Source: Parcubacteria group bacterium GW2011_GWA2_47_7 (GTDB taxonomy: Bacteria > Patescibacteriota > Minisyncoccia > Phycocordibacterales > UBA6899). Taken from it: a DNA stretch of 18,341 nt. A program made the position numbers and the translations under genes. The stretch is taken from contig LCOM01000021.1 in the NCBI GenBank assembly GCA_000999395.1, forward strand, positions 1-18,341. The letters run 5' to 3'. Below are positions 1 to 6,239 of the stretch, one piece after another (position 1 is the first letter of the stretch; the number at the start of each line of letters is the position of its first letter). Below the pieces are notes generated by a model. It was given only the letters and a program-made list of their open reading frames with translations, was not told the DNA's origin and made no database searches.

Positions 1-341
1 CAGCGAGGGACCCTGATGACGCGATACTCCGCGGATTAGACAAAAAATTCTTTCCGCACGGAACGAGCCACTGGCTTGGACTGGACGTGCATGACGTCGG
101 CGACTATACGCGAAACAAAAAAACAGCACGGGCCGAACGACTCCTGACCGAAGGAATGATCCTCACCGTCGAACCGGGTCTCTATGTTCGGGAAGCGAAA
201 GGAGCAAAAGAATACAGAGATATTGGGATCCGTATCGAAGATGACATACTCATCACCCAAAGCGGTCCAGTTGTCCTTTCTTCCACCGCCCCGAAAGACC
301 CTGACGAGATTGAATCCATCATGCAGTGTGGTATGACGTGA
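1..341 (+). CDS. pepP: Xaa-Pro aminopeptidase (M24B), C-terminal part
   Basis: This is the 3' end of a gene that begins before the window; the frame is open from base 3. It encodes the C-terminal part of the metal-dependent pita-bread peptidase domain that removes the N-terminal residue from peptides with proline in position 2. Visible signatures are HGTSHWLGLDVHDVG at nt 57-101, containing a metal-binding His and the conserved HDVG, then TVEPGLY with a metal-ligand Glu at about nt 165-185, and GIRIEDD with the last metal-ligand Glu at about nt 223-243. The closing PKDPDEIE stretch is also typical of PepP. The protein is cytosolic in known members. The gene is followed within a few bases by an intrinsic terminator, so it ends its transcription unit. 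The family call is firm; the first two thirds of the protein cannot be seen. Confidence 0.93.
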   Translation, partial: ARDPDDAILRGLDKKFFPHGTSHWLGLDVHDVGDYTRNKKTARAERLLTEGMILTVEPGLYVREAKGAKEYRDIGIRIEDDILITQSGPVVLSSTAPKDPDEIESIMQCGMT

Positions 342-346
342 ACGCG

Positions 347-369
347 AGCCTCCGTAAGGGGGCTTTTTT
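347..369 (+). terminator. intrinsic terminator after the aminopeptidase gene
   Basis: A 7-bp stem, AGCCTCC pairing with GGGGGCT and including one G-U pair, closes a GTAA loop and runs into a six-T tract. It lies 5 nt after the aminopeptidase stop codon. Confidence 0.85.
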
Positions 370-371
370 GT

Positions 372-400
372 TTGACAATACAATGAATAGGTGCCATCAT
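372..400 (+). promoter_or_regulatory. candidate promoter of the 59-codon gene
   Basis: A perfect -35 box TTGACA (372-377) is followed after 17 nt by CATCAT (395-400), which matches TATAAT at four of six positions. It lies directly behind the preceding terminator and about 50 nt before the small gene, so an independent transcription unit is plausible. The -10 half is weak. Confidence 0.5.
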
Positions 401-448
401 AAACTTAATTAGTTCCCCAGCCCACCACCCAAAAAACAAGGAGTCGTA

Positions 449-628
449 ATGAAACTTATCTTTCCATGGATAACATTATTCTTCGCACGGATAGCCCCAC
501 ATGGGAAACAAATACCCCCGAAGGCAGTTGATGAGCCCCCACTTGGCGTAGAGGCAACCCCACCGCCAGCAATTATCGACGAGATGGAGAAGGCGGGGTA
601 CATCCGACATAACTCAACACCCGAATAA
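449..628 (+). CDS. small hypothetical protein, 59 aa, hydrophobic N terminus
   Basis: I do not recognise this protein. It starts MKLIFPWITLFFARIA, a basic residue followed by a hydrophobic stretch long enough for a signal peptide or short membrane anchor. A proline-rich polar middle (residues 24-41, including PPKAVDEPP and ATPPPA) and a charged end (DEMEKAGYIRHNSTPE) follow. The case for a real gene is contextual. A strong Shine-Dalgarno AAGGAG lies 5 nt before the ATG, a TTGACA promoter-like element lies upstream, and a GC-rich hairpin follows the stop by 14 nt. The unit sits between two well-supported operons. It may be a small secreted or membrane-tethered protein. A chance ORF remains possible because there is no family evidence. 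Confidence 0.55.
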   Translation: MKLIFPWITLFFARIAPHGKQIPPKAVDEPPLGVEATPPPAIIDEMEKAGYIRHNSTPE

Positions 629-642
629 CACCTCGGCCTCTA

Positions 643-670
643 CCCCGCCAACTGGCGGGGCTTCTATTTC
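643..670 (+). terminator. terminator-like hairpin after the 59-codon gene
   Basis: A perfect 7-bp stem CCCCGCC/GGCGGGG with loop AACT is followed by a pyrimidine-rich tail (CTTCTATTTC) rather than a clean T run. It is well placed between the small gene and infC. Confidence 0.65.
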
Positions 671-708
671 GCAAAATACATTGAAGACTGTACGTTTTTC
701 ACTCCTTC

Positions 709-717
709 TGCTACAAT
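709..717 (+). promoter_or_regulatory. extended -10 promoter of infC operon
   Basis: TGCTACAAT matches the extended -10 consensus TGnTATAAT with one mismatch. No good -35 box is present, as expected for extended -10 promoters. Initiation about 7 nt downstream would leave a leader of only about 8-9 nt before the infC ATG, which agrees with the absence of a Shine-Dalgarno sequence there. Confidence 0.6.
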
Positions 718-732
718 ATCTATCTCAATCGA

Positions 733-1311
733 ATGAAAGAAAAAACCCGAATAAACCACCAAATAAAGGCCCCAATGCTGCGCGTTATCGATGATGACGG
801 AAGCTTGGGTAACATGTCGACTACTGATGCCATAAAGCTCGCTATGGAGCGGGGACTCGATTTGATTGAAATATCGCCAAATGCGACCCCTCCCGTTGCA
901 AAAATAACGGACTATGGTAGATTCCAGTACACGACCCAAAAGAAAGACCGGGACGCAAGGGCGAAAGCACATGTGACAGAGACGAAGAACGTCCAAGTAA
1001 AGATAGGAACATCGGAGCGTGACCTTGAGCTCAAAGCAAAAAAGGCGTCTGAGTGGCTACGAGAATCACATCGCGTAAAACTCGACCTCTTCCTTCCTGG
1101 GCGTACCAAGTATATGGAGCCGAAGTTTCTGGAAGAGCGTCTCTCGAGAATTCTCAACCTGATCTCCGAAGACTACAAAGTAGCTGAGGAACCAAAGAAA
1201 AGTCCAAAGGGTCTCACCATTGTCATAGAGAGAGGAGCTAAACGAAAAGAAGTGTCTGAGGGTAAGGTAAAAAAAGCTGAGGTCACAGCACCTGAAGTAG
1301 AAACAAAATAA
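733..1311 (+). CDS. infC: translation initiation factor IF-3
   Basis: IF-3 binds the 30S subunit, keeps it from rejoining 50S and checks start-codon/initiator-tRNA pairing. The N-terminal domain (residues 6-66) shows RINHQIKAPMLRVID, then LDLIEISPNATPPVAKITDYGRF, the family hallmark. A basic helical linker (about 67-84) leads to the C-terminal domain (about 85-172), with VKIGTSERDLELK and FLPGRTKYMEPKFLEERL in place of the usual RGRE region. A charged tail of about 20 residues (KRKEVSEGKVKKAEV) extends the protein to 192 aa, slightly longer than usual. The start is an ordinary ATG rather than the rare AUU used by infC in many bacteria. There is no Shine-Dalgarno, and the extended -10 element lies just upstream. 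infC is the first gene of the conserved infC-rpmI-rplT operon; its stop is one base before the rpmI ATG. Confidence 0.97.
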   Translation: MKEKTRINHQIKAPMLRVIDDDGSLGNMSTTDAIKLAMERGLDLIEISPNATPPVAKITDYGRFQYTTQKKDRDARAKAHVTETKNVQVKIGTSERDLELKAKKASEWLRESHRVKLDLFLPGRTKYMEPKFLEERLSRILNLISEDYKVAEEPKKSPKGLTIVIERGAKRKEVSEGKVKKAEVTAPEVETK

Positions 1312-1312
1312 T

Positions 1313-1504
1313 ATGAATACAAAAACAAACAAGTCATTCGCAAAACGCGTCAGGGTTACAAAAACAGGAAAGGTACTTTTACGAAAGCCGGGTATCAATC
1401 ATTTTAATGCAAAGGAGAGCCGCAGTAGCCAGCTGATCAAAAAGAGCCGCATCGAACTAACGATGACTCCCAAGGCAAAACAGCGTTTTCTTCTCGGGGT
1501 CTAA
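1313..1504 (+). CDS. rpmI: 50S ribosomal protein L35
   Basis: L35 is a small basic protein of the large ribosomal subunit. The 63-residue product has the family pattern KTNKSFAKRVRVTKTGKV near the N terminus, corresponding to the K(T/S)xKxxxKRxxxTxxGK core, followed by a lysine/arginine-rich middle. The C terminus AKQRFLLGV replaces the usual KRLLPY-type end. Length is normal for L35. The ATG lies 1 nt after the infC stop with no separate Shine-Dalgarno, so translation is probably coupled to infC. rplT follows after a 38-nt gap. Identification rests on both sequence pattern and the fixed infC-rpmI-rplT order. Confidence 0.93.
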   Translation: MNTKTNKSFAKRVRVTKTGKVLLRKPGINHFNAKESRSSQLIKKSRIELTMTPKAKQRFLLGV

Positions 1505-1542
1505 TTACTCATTACGGATATCACCGCTCAAACTAAAACTAT

Positions 1543-1896
1543 ATGTCACGCGTAAAACGAGGAGTCACATCTAATAAACGTCGCAAAAAGGTCCTTACCG
1601 CTGCGAAAGGCTACCGCCACGGCCGATCCAAGAAAGAAATCGAGGCCAAGGTTGCACTCCGAAAGGCAGGTGTCTATCAGTTCACTCACCGCAAAGACAA
1701 GAAGAATGACTTTCGACGCATGTGGCAGGTCAAAATGAATGCTGCCCTACACCCACTTGGTTACTCATTTTCTAAATTCATCGGCGTAGCAACAAAGAAG
1801 AAGATGTTACTCGATCGAAAGATTATGGCAACACTCGCAGAGCATAACCCGGAAACATTCTCTCGCATTGCAAAAGAAGTGATGGAGGTTAAATAA
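1543..1896 (+). CDS. rplT: 50S ribosomal protein L20
   Basis: L20 binds 23S rRNA early in 50S assembly, and in some bacteria it represses its own operon. The 117-residue length and sequence are canonical: SRVKRGVTSNKRRKKVLTAA at the N terminus, then KGYRHGRSKKEIEA and the helical core HRKDKKNDFRRMWQVKMNAA (about residues 49-68). The segment YSFSKFIG corresponds to the conserved YSxFIxGL region, and FSRIAKEV lies near the end. No Shine-Dalgarno precedes the ATG, and no clear L20-binding pseudoknot could be made out in the 38-nt gap before it. This is the last gene of the operon; a strong terminator palindrome follows 4 nt after the stop. Confidence 0.97.
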   Translation: MSRVKRGVTSNKRRKKVLTAAKGYRHGRSKKEIEAKVALRKAGVYQFTHRKDKKNDFRRMWQVKMNAALHPLGYSFSKFIGVATKKKMLLDRKIMATLAEHNPETFSRIAKEVMEVK

Positions 1897-1900
1897 GAAG

Positions 1901-1932
1901 ATTAAAAAACCACTACTCGGTGGTTTTTTAAT
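1901..1932. terminator. bidirectional terminator, 13-bp perfect palindrome
   Basis: ATTAAAAAACCAC (1901-1913) and GTGGTTTTTTAAT (1920-1932) are exact reverse complements around a 6-nt loop. On either strand the GC stem is followed by six T residues. It separates convergent genes (rplT plus, DUF2914 gene minus), so it can serve both. Confidence 0.92.
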
Positions 1933-1946
1933 GCAATAGAAATATA

Positions 1947-3077
1947 CTACAAGGTCTTCAATTCTGTTGTGTAAGACGTTGTTACTTCTACGACGTTGAA
2001 CTTCTTTTGACTTATCGTGCGCCCATCTCTGGTTTCTACGAGCACCCGCCAGAGTCCAGAAGTGACACTTTCTTTCTCTGAGTACCCACGATACCCCCTC
2101 TCTCTCCCTCCACTCATGGGAAATTCAACACGCGATGAAGTAATCCACTTTCCAGACGGTTCGTCCCAATACTGCCACACATGCACAATTGGAGTATGCA
2201 AAACCGCAGGCGCATATATTGCGCTGTAAAAATAAATCGGCTCGTCATTTACACGATGATATTCCGAAGGGTAGAAAAATGACAAATAGCGTTGGTTCCA
2301 CGATTCCTGCTCCGCACCACCGATATATACACCGAATACATCACGGGAGAGCGAGTGATAGAGTCCATCTGCGCGGGTGACGAGCGGAATCGGTGGAAGG
2401 ATGTTTGCGAAGTAGAATCCGACAACGAGAAACGCAGAACCGGTGAGCATAAGAAAGAGTCTTAATGCATTATCTCTTAGTACCCCCCATGCAACACTCG
2501 ACAGTAAGAAAATGAACGCTGCCAGTACCACAATACTGAGCGCAACGGAAAGGAGAAAGATGGAGGTTCCAATGGTGCCAAAGTAGAGCGGTACGGCAAA
2601 TATGCTAAAAAATAAAAACAACAGAAAAAGTACGGTCACCTGAAACTCTAGCTTTTCAATGCGTTTTCGCCAGAGCTCATTTCCTGCCATGAGCGCTCCG
2701 AGTAGCAGAACCAGCGGCCAACTGACGAGAAGGGACGCACTCCTAAAATAATAGACAAAGACGACGCTTAGTAGTCCGCCGAAAACAAACTGCACCGCGA
2801 GGGGAAACACGGGTGCAAATAAGATAAACCACGAGGCACGAATTTTGTTCGATTGTATTGCTTGTGACAGCACGATGGATCCCGTAGCGATACCAAAATA
2901 GACGAGGGCGATGATCTGAGTGAAAGTATGATCAATGCTCGGCAAATAGGTCGAATCAAGCGCAAAACCGACGACACACATCACAAGCGAAAAATGGTGC
3001 CCATACCGCCTAAGAAATATCAGCAAGGTGCTACCCATAATCTTCAACATGCTTCCTAATCTTGCATATCCGGTCAT
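1947..3077 (-). CDS. polytopic membrane protein with C-terminal DUF2914-like domain
   Basis: Function is unknown. The N-terminal two thirds holds about seven hydrophobic membrane segments, for example LIFLRR..FSLVMCVVGFAL, FVFGGLLSVVFVYYF and LFLLFLFFSIFAVPLYF. Then comes an extramembrane C-terminal domain (about residues 296-363 from this start) with the DUF2914 pattern. This shows an aromatic/His start (VHVWQYWDEPSGKW), the core RERGYRGYSEKES, then SGLWRVLVETRDGR and a KFNV strand. DUF2914 proteins are usually membrane-associated and uncharacterised. The reading frame is open to 3173. I prefer the ATG at 3077 because an extended -10 element (TGCTATACT) lies 6 nt upstream, predicting a leaderless mRNA. 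An ATG at 3050, preceded by AGGA, is the alternative. The gene converges on rplT and diverges from the 82-aa membrane protein. Confidence 0.85.
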   Translation of the reverse strand: MTGYARLGSMLKIMGSTLLIFLRRYGHHFSLVMCVVGFALDSTYLPSIDHTFTQIIALVYFGIATGSIVLSQAIQSNKIRASWFILFAPVFPLAVQFVFGGLLSVVFVYYFRSASLLVSWPLVLLLGALMAGNELWRKRIEKLEFQVTVLFLLFLFFSIFAVPLYFGTIGTSIFLLSVALSIVVLAAFIFLLSSVAWGVLRDNALRLFLMLTGSAFLVVGFYFANILPPIPLVTRADGLYHSLSRDVFGVYIGGAEQESWNQRYLSFFYPSEYHRVNDEPIYFYSAIYAPAVLHTPIVHVWQYWDEPSGKWITSSRVEFPMSGGRERGYRGYSEKESVTSGLWRVLVETRDGRTISQKKFNVVEVTTSYTTELKTL

Positions 3078-3083
3078 TACATG

Positions 3084-3092
3084 AGTATAGCA
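3084..3092 (-). promoter_or_regulatory. extended -10 promoter of the DUF2914 gene
   Basis: On the minus strand this reads TGCTATACT, an extended -10 element with one mismatch to TGnTATAAT. There are 6 nt between its last base and the ATG at 3077, the same spacing as at the 1885-aa gene. Confidence 0.55.
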
Positions 3093-3151
3093 AATATGTA
3101 GCACTGGGGGTGTTCCCTCCCGAGATGCAAGGAAACAAGTCCAATTAAGAG

Positions 3152-3188
3152 GTCTGGTTTGAGGAACGGTCATCAGCCCAAGCCAGAC
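3152..3188. repeat. inverted repeat in divergent intergenic region
   Basis: GTCTGGTTTG (3152-3161) and CAAGCCAGAC (3179-3188) are complementary at nine of ten positions across a 17-nt spacer. The region lies between two divergent genes, so an operator or transcript hairpin is possible; no T run follows. Confidence 0.4.
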
Positions 3189-3262
3189 GATCGTGATTGA
3201 CAGTAGTAATTACAATGATAGGTTTGGCACAGATGTGAACCAAGCTTAGTTTGGAGAATTAA

Positions 3263-3511
3263 ATGTTTGCAAAACTTATTCGGTCTATAGCTGCACCCAC
3301 ATTGATAGGCTTCGTCATCAGCCTCGTCGCCGTACTTATCGGCTGGATCTTCTCGGCGAATGTAACCACAGTCTTCTTGACGGAAGTGTTCATTACCTGG
3401 CTGTTTCTGTGCTTCGGCGAATACAAACTCCCCACGGGCAACCACATCGTACTTTTAATACTTATGTTGCTCGGACACGCCCCCTATCTTGCAGTGAAAT
3501 TCCTGCTGTAA
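3263..3511 (+). CDS. small integral membrane protein, 82 aa
   Basis: I do not recognise a named family. The protein is almost entirely hydrophobic with three likely membrane helices: residues about 8-31 (SIAAPTLIGFVISLVAVLIG), 35-52 (TTVFLTEVFITWLFLCF) and 60-80 (HIVLLILMLLGHAPYLAVKF). A short polar loop, GEYKLPTGN, lies between the second and third. The start is supported by GGAG with 6-nt spacing to the ATG, one of the few clear Shine-Dalgarno sites here, and a good intrinsic terminator follows 12 nt after the stop. The gene stands alone on the plus strand, diverging from the DUF2914 gene and converging on ung. A TTGACA is present at 3197-3202, but no convincing -10 box sits at the right distance. 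Confidence 0.72.
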   Translation: MFAKLIRSIAAPTLIGFVISLVAVLIGWIFSANVTTVFLTEVFITWLFLCFGEYKLPTGNHIVLLILMLLGHAPYLAVKFLL

Positions 3512-3522
3512 AAAATAATCGA

Positions 3523-3545
3523 CCCCCCATGCGTGGGGGTTTTTA
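3523..3545 (+). terminator. intrinsic terminator after the 82-aa membrane protein
   Basis: Stem CCCCCA/TGGGGG with loop TGCG runs into TTTTT. It lies between convergent genes. On the minus strand a T-rich stretch begins about 6 nt after the same stem, so it may also stop ung transcripts weakly. Confidence 0.85.
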
Positions 3546-3553
3546 ATTAAGCG

Positions 3554-4234
3554 CTAATACCAAGATACTTCTCCTCGGTCATGCGCTCTCAGATATTCAT
3601 TTGCCTTTCTGAAATGACCGTTTCCGAAAAAGCCCTTGTATGCAGAGAGTGGTGACGGGTGAGGAGACTCGAGCACGAGATGCTTAGCCCTATCGATGAG
3701 CACTCGCTTCTCTCGCGCATAATTCCCCCAGAGCATAAAAACGACATGTTCACGCTGGTCACTTAATGTACGAACAACGGCATCAGTGAACTCGTACCAG
3801 CCTATATCCGCATGTGAATTTGCTTTACCAGAATCAACAGTAAGTGAGGTATTGAGTAGTAGTACACCCTGCTTTGCCCAGTCGCTCAAATCGGGATTCG
3901 TGCGAATAGGAACTCCGTACTCTTCCGCAATTTCCTTAAAAATATTTCGCAGTGATGGGGGAATTGGATTTAGAGATGCAGTTGAAAATGCGAGTCCATC
4001 GGCAACTCCTGGGGTGTGATATGGATCTTGTCCCAAAATTACCACCCGTACATCTTTTGGAGGGCACAACTCAAATGCACGAAACATTTTCTCTTTTGCT
4101 GGAAACGCTAATCCGTGCTGATAGATTTCGTCAACACCTTTTTTCAGCAAAGCAAAATAAGGCTTCGCAAATTCTTCGTGAAGTAGCTTTTCCCAGTCTG
4201 GGGTTTTCTGTATTATCATATCCCCCAAATTCAT
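3554..4234 (-). CDS. ung: uracil-DNA glycosylase, family 1
   Basis: This enzyme removes uracil from DNA by cleaving its N-glycosidic bond, the first step of base excision repair. All family-1 motifs are present in a 226-aa protein of the usual size. GQDPYHTPGVADGLAFS (from residue 68) carries the water-activating Asp70. LLNTSLTVDSGKANSH starts at about residue 126. HPSPLSAYKGFFGNGHF (from residue 192) has catalytic His192 and the DNA-intercalating Leu196. The frame stays open upstream to 4351, but that extension would lie inside the preceding gene and is not UDG-like. The ATG at 4234 is one base after the upstream TAA and starts where the homology starts. It is the last gene of a three-gene minus-strand operon, probably translationally coupled to the MBL nuclease gene. 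Confidence 0.97.
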   Translation of the reverse strand: MNLGDMIIQKTPDWEKLLHEEFAKPYFALLKKGVDEIYQHGLAFPAKEKMFRAFELCPPKDVRVVILGQDPYHTPGVADGLAFSTASLNPIPPSLRNIFKEIAEEYGVPIRTNPDLSDWAKQGVLLLNTSLTVDSGKANSHADIGWYEFTDAVVRTLSDQREHVVFMLWGNYAREKRVLIDRAKHLVLESPHPSPLSAYKGFFGNGHFRKANEYLRAHDRGEVSWY

Positions 4235-4235
4235 A

Positions 4236-5603
4236 TTAAAACTCCAGCGTGTGTTCGTCTTTGGGGTTGGGTACAATCGCGTCAAGACCGAGGTAGTCAC
4301 GAATACGCTGGGCGAGGAACATTGAGGACTTAGGCTCGCCGATGGTGACAAAAATCTTCTTCAGTGTATCTTTCCCCGCTTCGACAAATTCAAGTAAATT
4401 GTCCATGTCTTTGTGCCCCGAATAACCATGGAGTTCGCGCACTTTTGCCTTGACCGCCACATCATCGCCGAATAGTCTCACAACCTTCGCCCCTTCGGAA
4501 AGGCGCCTCCCTGGTGTGCCTGCCGCCTGATACCCAACCAAAAGGACGACATTCTTTGGATCATGCAAATAATGCTTCAGGTGATGAACGATGCGACCAC
4601 CGTTCGCCATACCGGAACCCGCCATGATAATCTTCGGGCCTTTGGTCTCCCATATTTTCATTGATTCCTCCTTAGTCTCAGTAAAGAACAATCTTGGAAA
4701 TTTGAACACGTCATCACCGCCCTTAATAATATGTTGAGTTTTTTGATTGAAATACTTATCGCTCTTACGGTAAATCTCTGTTGCTTTTATGGCGAGCGGT
4801 GAATCGAGAAATATCTTTACATCCGGAATATCATGATGCCCGACAAGGTCATTTAATTCAAATAACAACTCCTGTGTGCGTTCAATAGAAAAGGCGGGAA
4901 TCATGAGCACTCCTCCGCGCGCAATAGACTCGGTGATAATCTCGCGGAGCAATTCCTTCCGCTGATCGCGATTCTCATGGTTACGGTCACCATACACCGA
5001 CTCCATGAGAAGATAGGTCGCGCCCTTAATGGAATCCGTATCACGGAGGAGAGGTGTCGGCGAATTACCGAGGTCGCCTGTAAAGACCATTGTGGTACCG
5101 TTTAATGTCAGGAACATCATCGCCGACCCTAGAATATGACCAGCATCCTTAAACTCACACGTGAGTGTCGGAGTAAGTGCGAATGGTGCATAATATTCGT
5201 GAGTCTTCCACAACTTCATCGTGTCGCGCACATCACGCTCTGTATAGATGGGCTCCCTCCCATCCTGAACCGCCTCATGCGCAAGGATGCGCGTAGTATC
5301 AAGAAGCATAAGCTCAGTGAGCTCGTGAGTAGGAGGAGTAGAATAAATGACTCCACTGAATCCCGCGCGTACCAACTTCGGAATCCGCCCAATGTGATCG
5401 ATATGTGCATGGGTCACCAAGAGAACATCAATGGACTTTGGGTCAAATGCAAAATCCTCACGATTGCGATCATCCGCAAATTTATCGCCCTGATAAAGCC
5501 CACAGTCAATAAGAATACGCTTTCCTTCTGCCTCAAAAAGAAAATTGGAGCCGGTCACTGCATCCACTCCTCCAAAAAATCCGACTTTTGCTTGTTGTGT
5601 CAT
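4236..5603 (-). CDS. MBL-fold beta-CASP hydrolase, probable RNA-processing nuclease
   Basis: This is a metallo-beta-lactamase fold protein of the beta-CASP/CPSF73-like group, which act as zinc-dependent endo- or exonucleases on RNA. Zinc ligands are visible in order: THAHIDH at residues 64-70, the His of AGHILGSA (about 154-161), and the Asp of FTGDLG (about 174-179). ESVYGDR at 201-207 starts the beta-CASP insert, which continues through IPAFSIERTQELL and GSGMANGGRIVHHL (329-342). The C-terminal HGYSGHKD (392-399) provides the last His. Length 455 aa fits the family. The ATG overlaps the stop of the preceding membrane-protein gene (ATGA), and ung follows after 1 nt. Substrate is unknown, and RNA is favoured over DNA only by family precedent. 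A TATAAT lies 8 nt upstream of the ATG, so separate leaderless expression is also possible. Confidence 0.92.
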   Translation of the reverse strand: MTQQAKVGFFGGVDAVTGSNFLFEAEGKRILIDCGLYQGDKFADDRNREDFAFDPKSIDVLLVTHAHIDHIGRIPKLVRAGFSGVIYSTPPTHELTELMLLDTTRILAHEAVQDGREPIYTERDVRDTMKLWKTHEYYAPFALTPTLTCEFKDAGHILGSAMMFLTLNGTTMVFTGDLGNSPTPLLRDTDSIKGATYLLMESVYGDRNHENRDQRKELLREIITESIARGGVLMIPAFSIERTQELLFELNDLVGHHDIPDVKIFLDSPLAIKATEIYRKSDKYFNQKTQHIIKGGDDVFKFPRLFFTETKEESMKIWETKGPKIIMAGSGMANGGRIVHHLKHYLHDPKNVVLLVGYQAAGTPGRRLSEGAKVVRLFGDDVAVKAKVRELHGYSGHKDMDNLLEFVEAGKDTLKKIFVTIGEPKSSMFLAQRIRDYLGLDAIVPNPKDEHTLEF

Positions 5604-6007
5604 GTAGATTTATTATACCCCCTCCAGACAAATAATGCCGTCCCCACACTTGCACCTATTACGCCGTTACAAATATCGGAGAGACTATCAATCATATCAT
5701 TATGAATAAGACCGTTTACCCAATCAACGCTCCACTCAAAAACCTCCCAACTGAGTGCGACGACAAAGGCCCCCCCCACTGAGAGAAATAGAGCAAAATG
5801 CGATGACTCGCGTTTGGGAAATTTATATTGGTACGCAAAATAGTAGGTGAGCACAATAAGCCCCACCCAAAAACCGCCAATAAGATGCATCGGGATATCG
5901 AGCCACCAAATGTAAAAATAGAGATGTTTGGGGCGGGCCACGATATCTACCACCGCAAGGACGGAAACGACGAGCGCAAGGAACCAGATAGGAAATGATT
6001 TTTGCAT
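5600..6007 (-). CDS. VanZ/YjdF-like small membrane protein
   Basis: A 135-aa protein with about four membrane helices: residues 6-24, 32-58, 70-92 and 112-128. Conserved-looking motifs are WLDIPMHLIGGFW (35-47), ALSWEVFEW (84-92) and DSLSDICNGVIGA (107-119). The combination of an Asp-containing first motif, an acidic WE.xE helix and a DxxSD...G motif resembles VanZ-like and DUF2238/YjdF membrane proteins, whose biochemical role is mostly unknown. The frame is open to 6151, but that extension crosses a terminator hairpin. The ATG at 6007 is just before the hydrophobic helix and follows an extended -10 element (TGTTACGAT). It is the first gene of the operon with the MBL nuclease and ung; its TGA overlaps the next ATG by 4 nt. 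A run of eight G lies within codons for SVGGAF. Family placement is moderate. Confidence 0.75.
   Translation of the reverse strand: MQKSFPIWFLALVVSVLAVVDIVARPKHLYFYIWWLDIPMHLIGGFWVGLIVLTYYFAYQYKFPKRESSHFALFLSVGGAFVVALSWEVFEWSVDWVNGLIHNDMIDSLSDICNGVIGASVGTALFVWRGYNKST
5612..5617 (-). promoter_or_regulatory. possible internal -10 element before the MBL nuclease gene
   Basis: A perfect TATAAT on the minus strand ends 8 nt before the ATG at 5603 and lies within the last codons of the upstream gene. There is no good -35 box and no TGn extension, so the call is tentative. Confidence 0.3.
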
Positions 6008-6022
6008 AACAATATTGTGTCC

Positions 6023-6031
6023 ATCGTAACA
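6023..6031 (-). promoter_or_regulatory. extended -10 promoter of the VanZ-like/MBL/ung operon
   Basis: TGTTACGAT on the minus strand shares the hexamer TACGAT with the ndk promoter element. It would start transcription about 8-9 nt before the ATG at 6007. Confidence 0.45.
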
Positions 6032-6044
6032 AAATACATCAGGA

Positions 6045-6082
6045 AATAAAACATCCCGCCCGTACGTAACGAAGCGAGATGT
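6045..6082 (-). terminator. intrinsic terminator or attenuator upstream of the operon
   Basis: On the minus strand ACATCTCGC (6082-6074) pairs with GCGGGATGT (6059-6051), a 9-bp stem with one G-U pair and a 14-nt loop, followed by TTTATTT. It lies about 40 nt before the ATG at 6007. It would stop transcripts entering from ndk or from the TATAAT at 6211-6216. On the plus strand the same stem is followed by CTTTT. Confidence 0.6.
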
Positions 6083-6204
6083 CTTTTGAAATATATGTAT
6101 TCGGATGGAACCTAATGATTTATAGGTGGGCAACCTCAACCAGTGACCCAAGGGTCATGGTGATTCGGTCAGCCCTGTTCCAGAACTAGGGTTTTTCCGA
6201 ATAC
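6045..6204 (-). ncRNA. candidate structured leader or small RNA, about 160 nt
   Basis: No known RNA family was recognised. Minus-strand initiation about 7 nt after the TATAAT at 6211-6216 would begin at GTATTCGGA (6204-6196). That segment can pair perfectly with TCCGAATAC at 6105-6097, or through ATTCGG with the nearer CCGAAT at 6168-6163. Between these lie hairpin CCCT.GTTC/GAAC.AGGG (6191-6173) and a 10-bp bulged hairpin built on TGACCC/GGGTCA (6161-6139). The transcript would end at the terminator at 6082-6045. Competing pairings plus a terminator 40 nt before an operon resemble an attenuator or riboswitch; a free small RNA is equally possible. On the plus strand the 6173-6191 hairpin is followed by TTTTT, so opposite orientation cannot be excluded. 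Confidence 0.38.
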
Positions 6205-6210
6205 TTATTA

Positions 6211-6239
6211 ATTATACACCCGTTACCCACAGGAAATCC
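6211..6239 (-). promoter_or_regulatory. candidate promoter of the structured leader
   Basis: On the minus strand a perfect TATAAT (6216-6211) lies 17 nt after GGATTT (6239-6234), a poor -35 box. Two DnaA-box-like sequences overlap the spacer and -35 region, so DnaA control of this promoter is possible. Confidence 0.4.

Noticed and set aside
3197..3216. TTGACA followed by TACAAT as a promoter of the 82-aa gene
   Set aside because: Spacing is only 8 nt; no -10-like box occurs at 16-18 nt.
4235..4351. 39-codon N-terminal extension of ung
   Set aside because: It lies wholly within the MBL nuclease gene, lacks UDG-like sequence, and the ATG at 4234 follows the upstream stop by one base.
5770..5777. 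Run of eight C (eight G in the coding strand) in the VanZ-like gene as a phase-variation tract
   Set aside because: The frame is intact through the run and it encodes ordinary Gly codons; without reads showing length variation it is only a possible slippage or sequencing-error site.
6090..6204. tmRNA, SRP RNA, RNase P RNA or tRNA in the structured intergenic segment
   Set aside because: None of the conserved cores of these RNAs could be found on either strand; only generic hairpins are visible.
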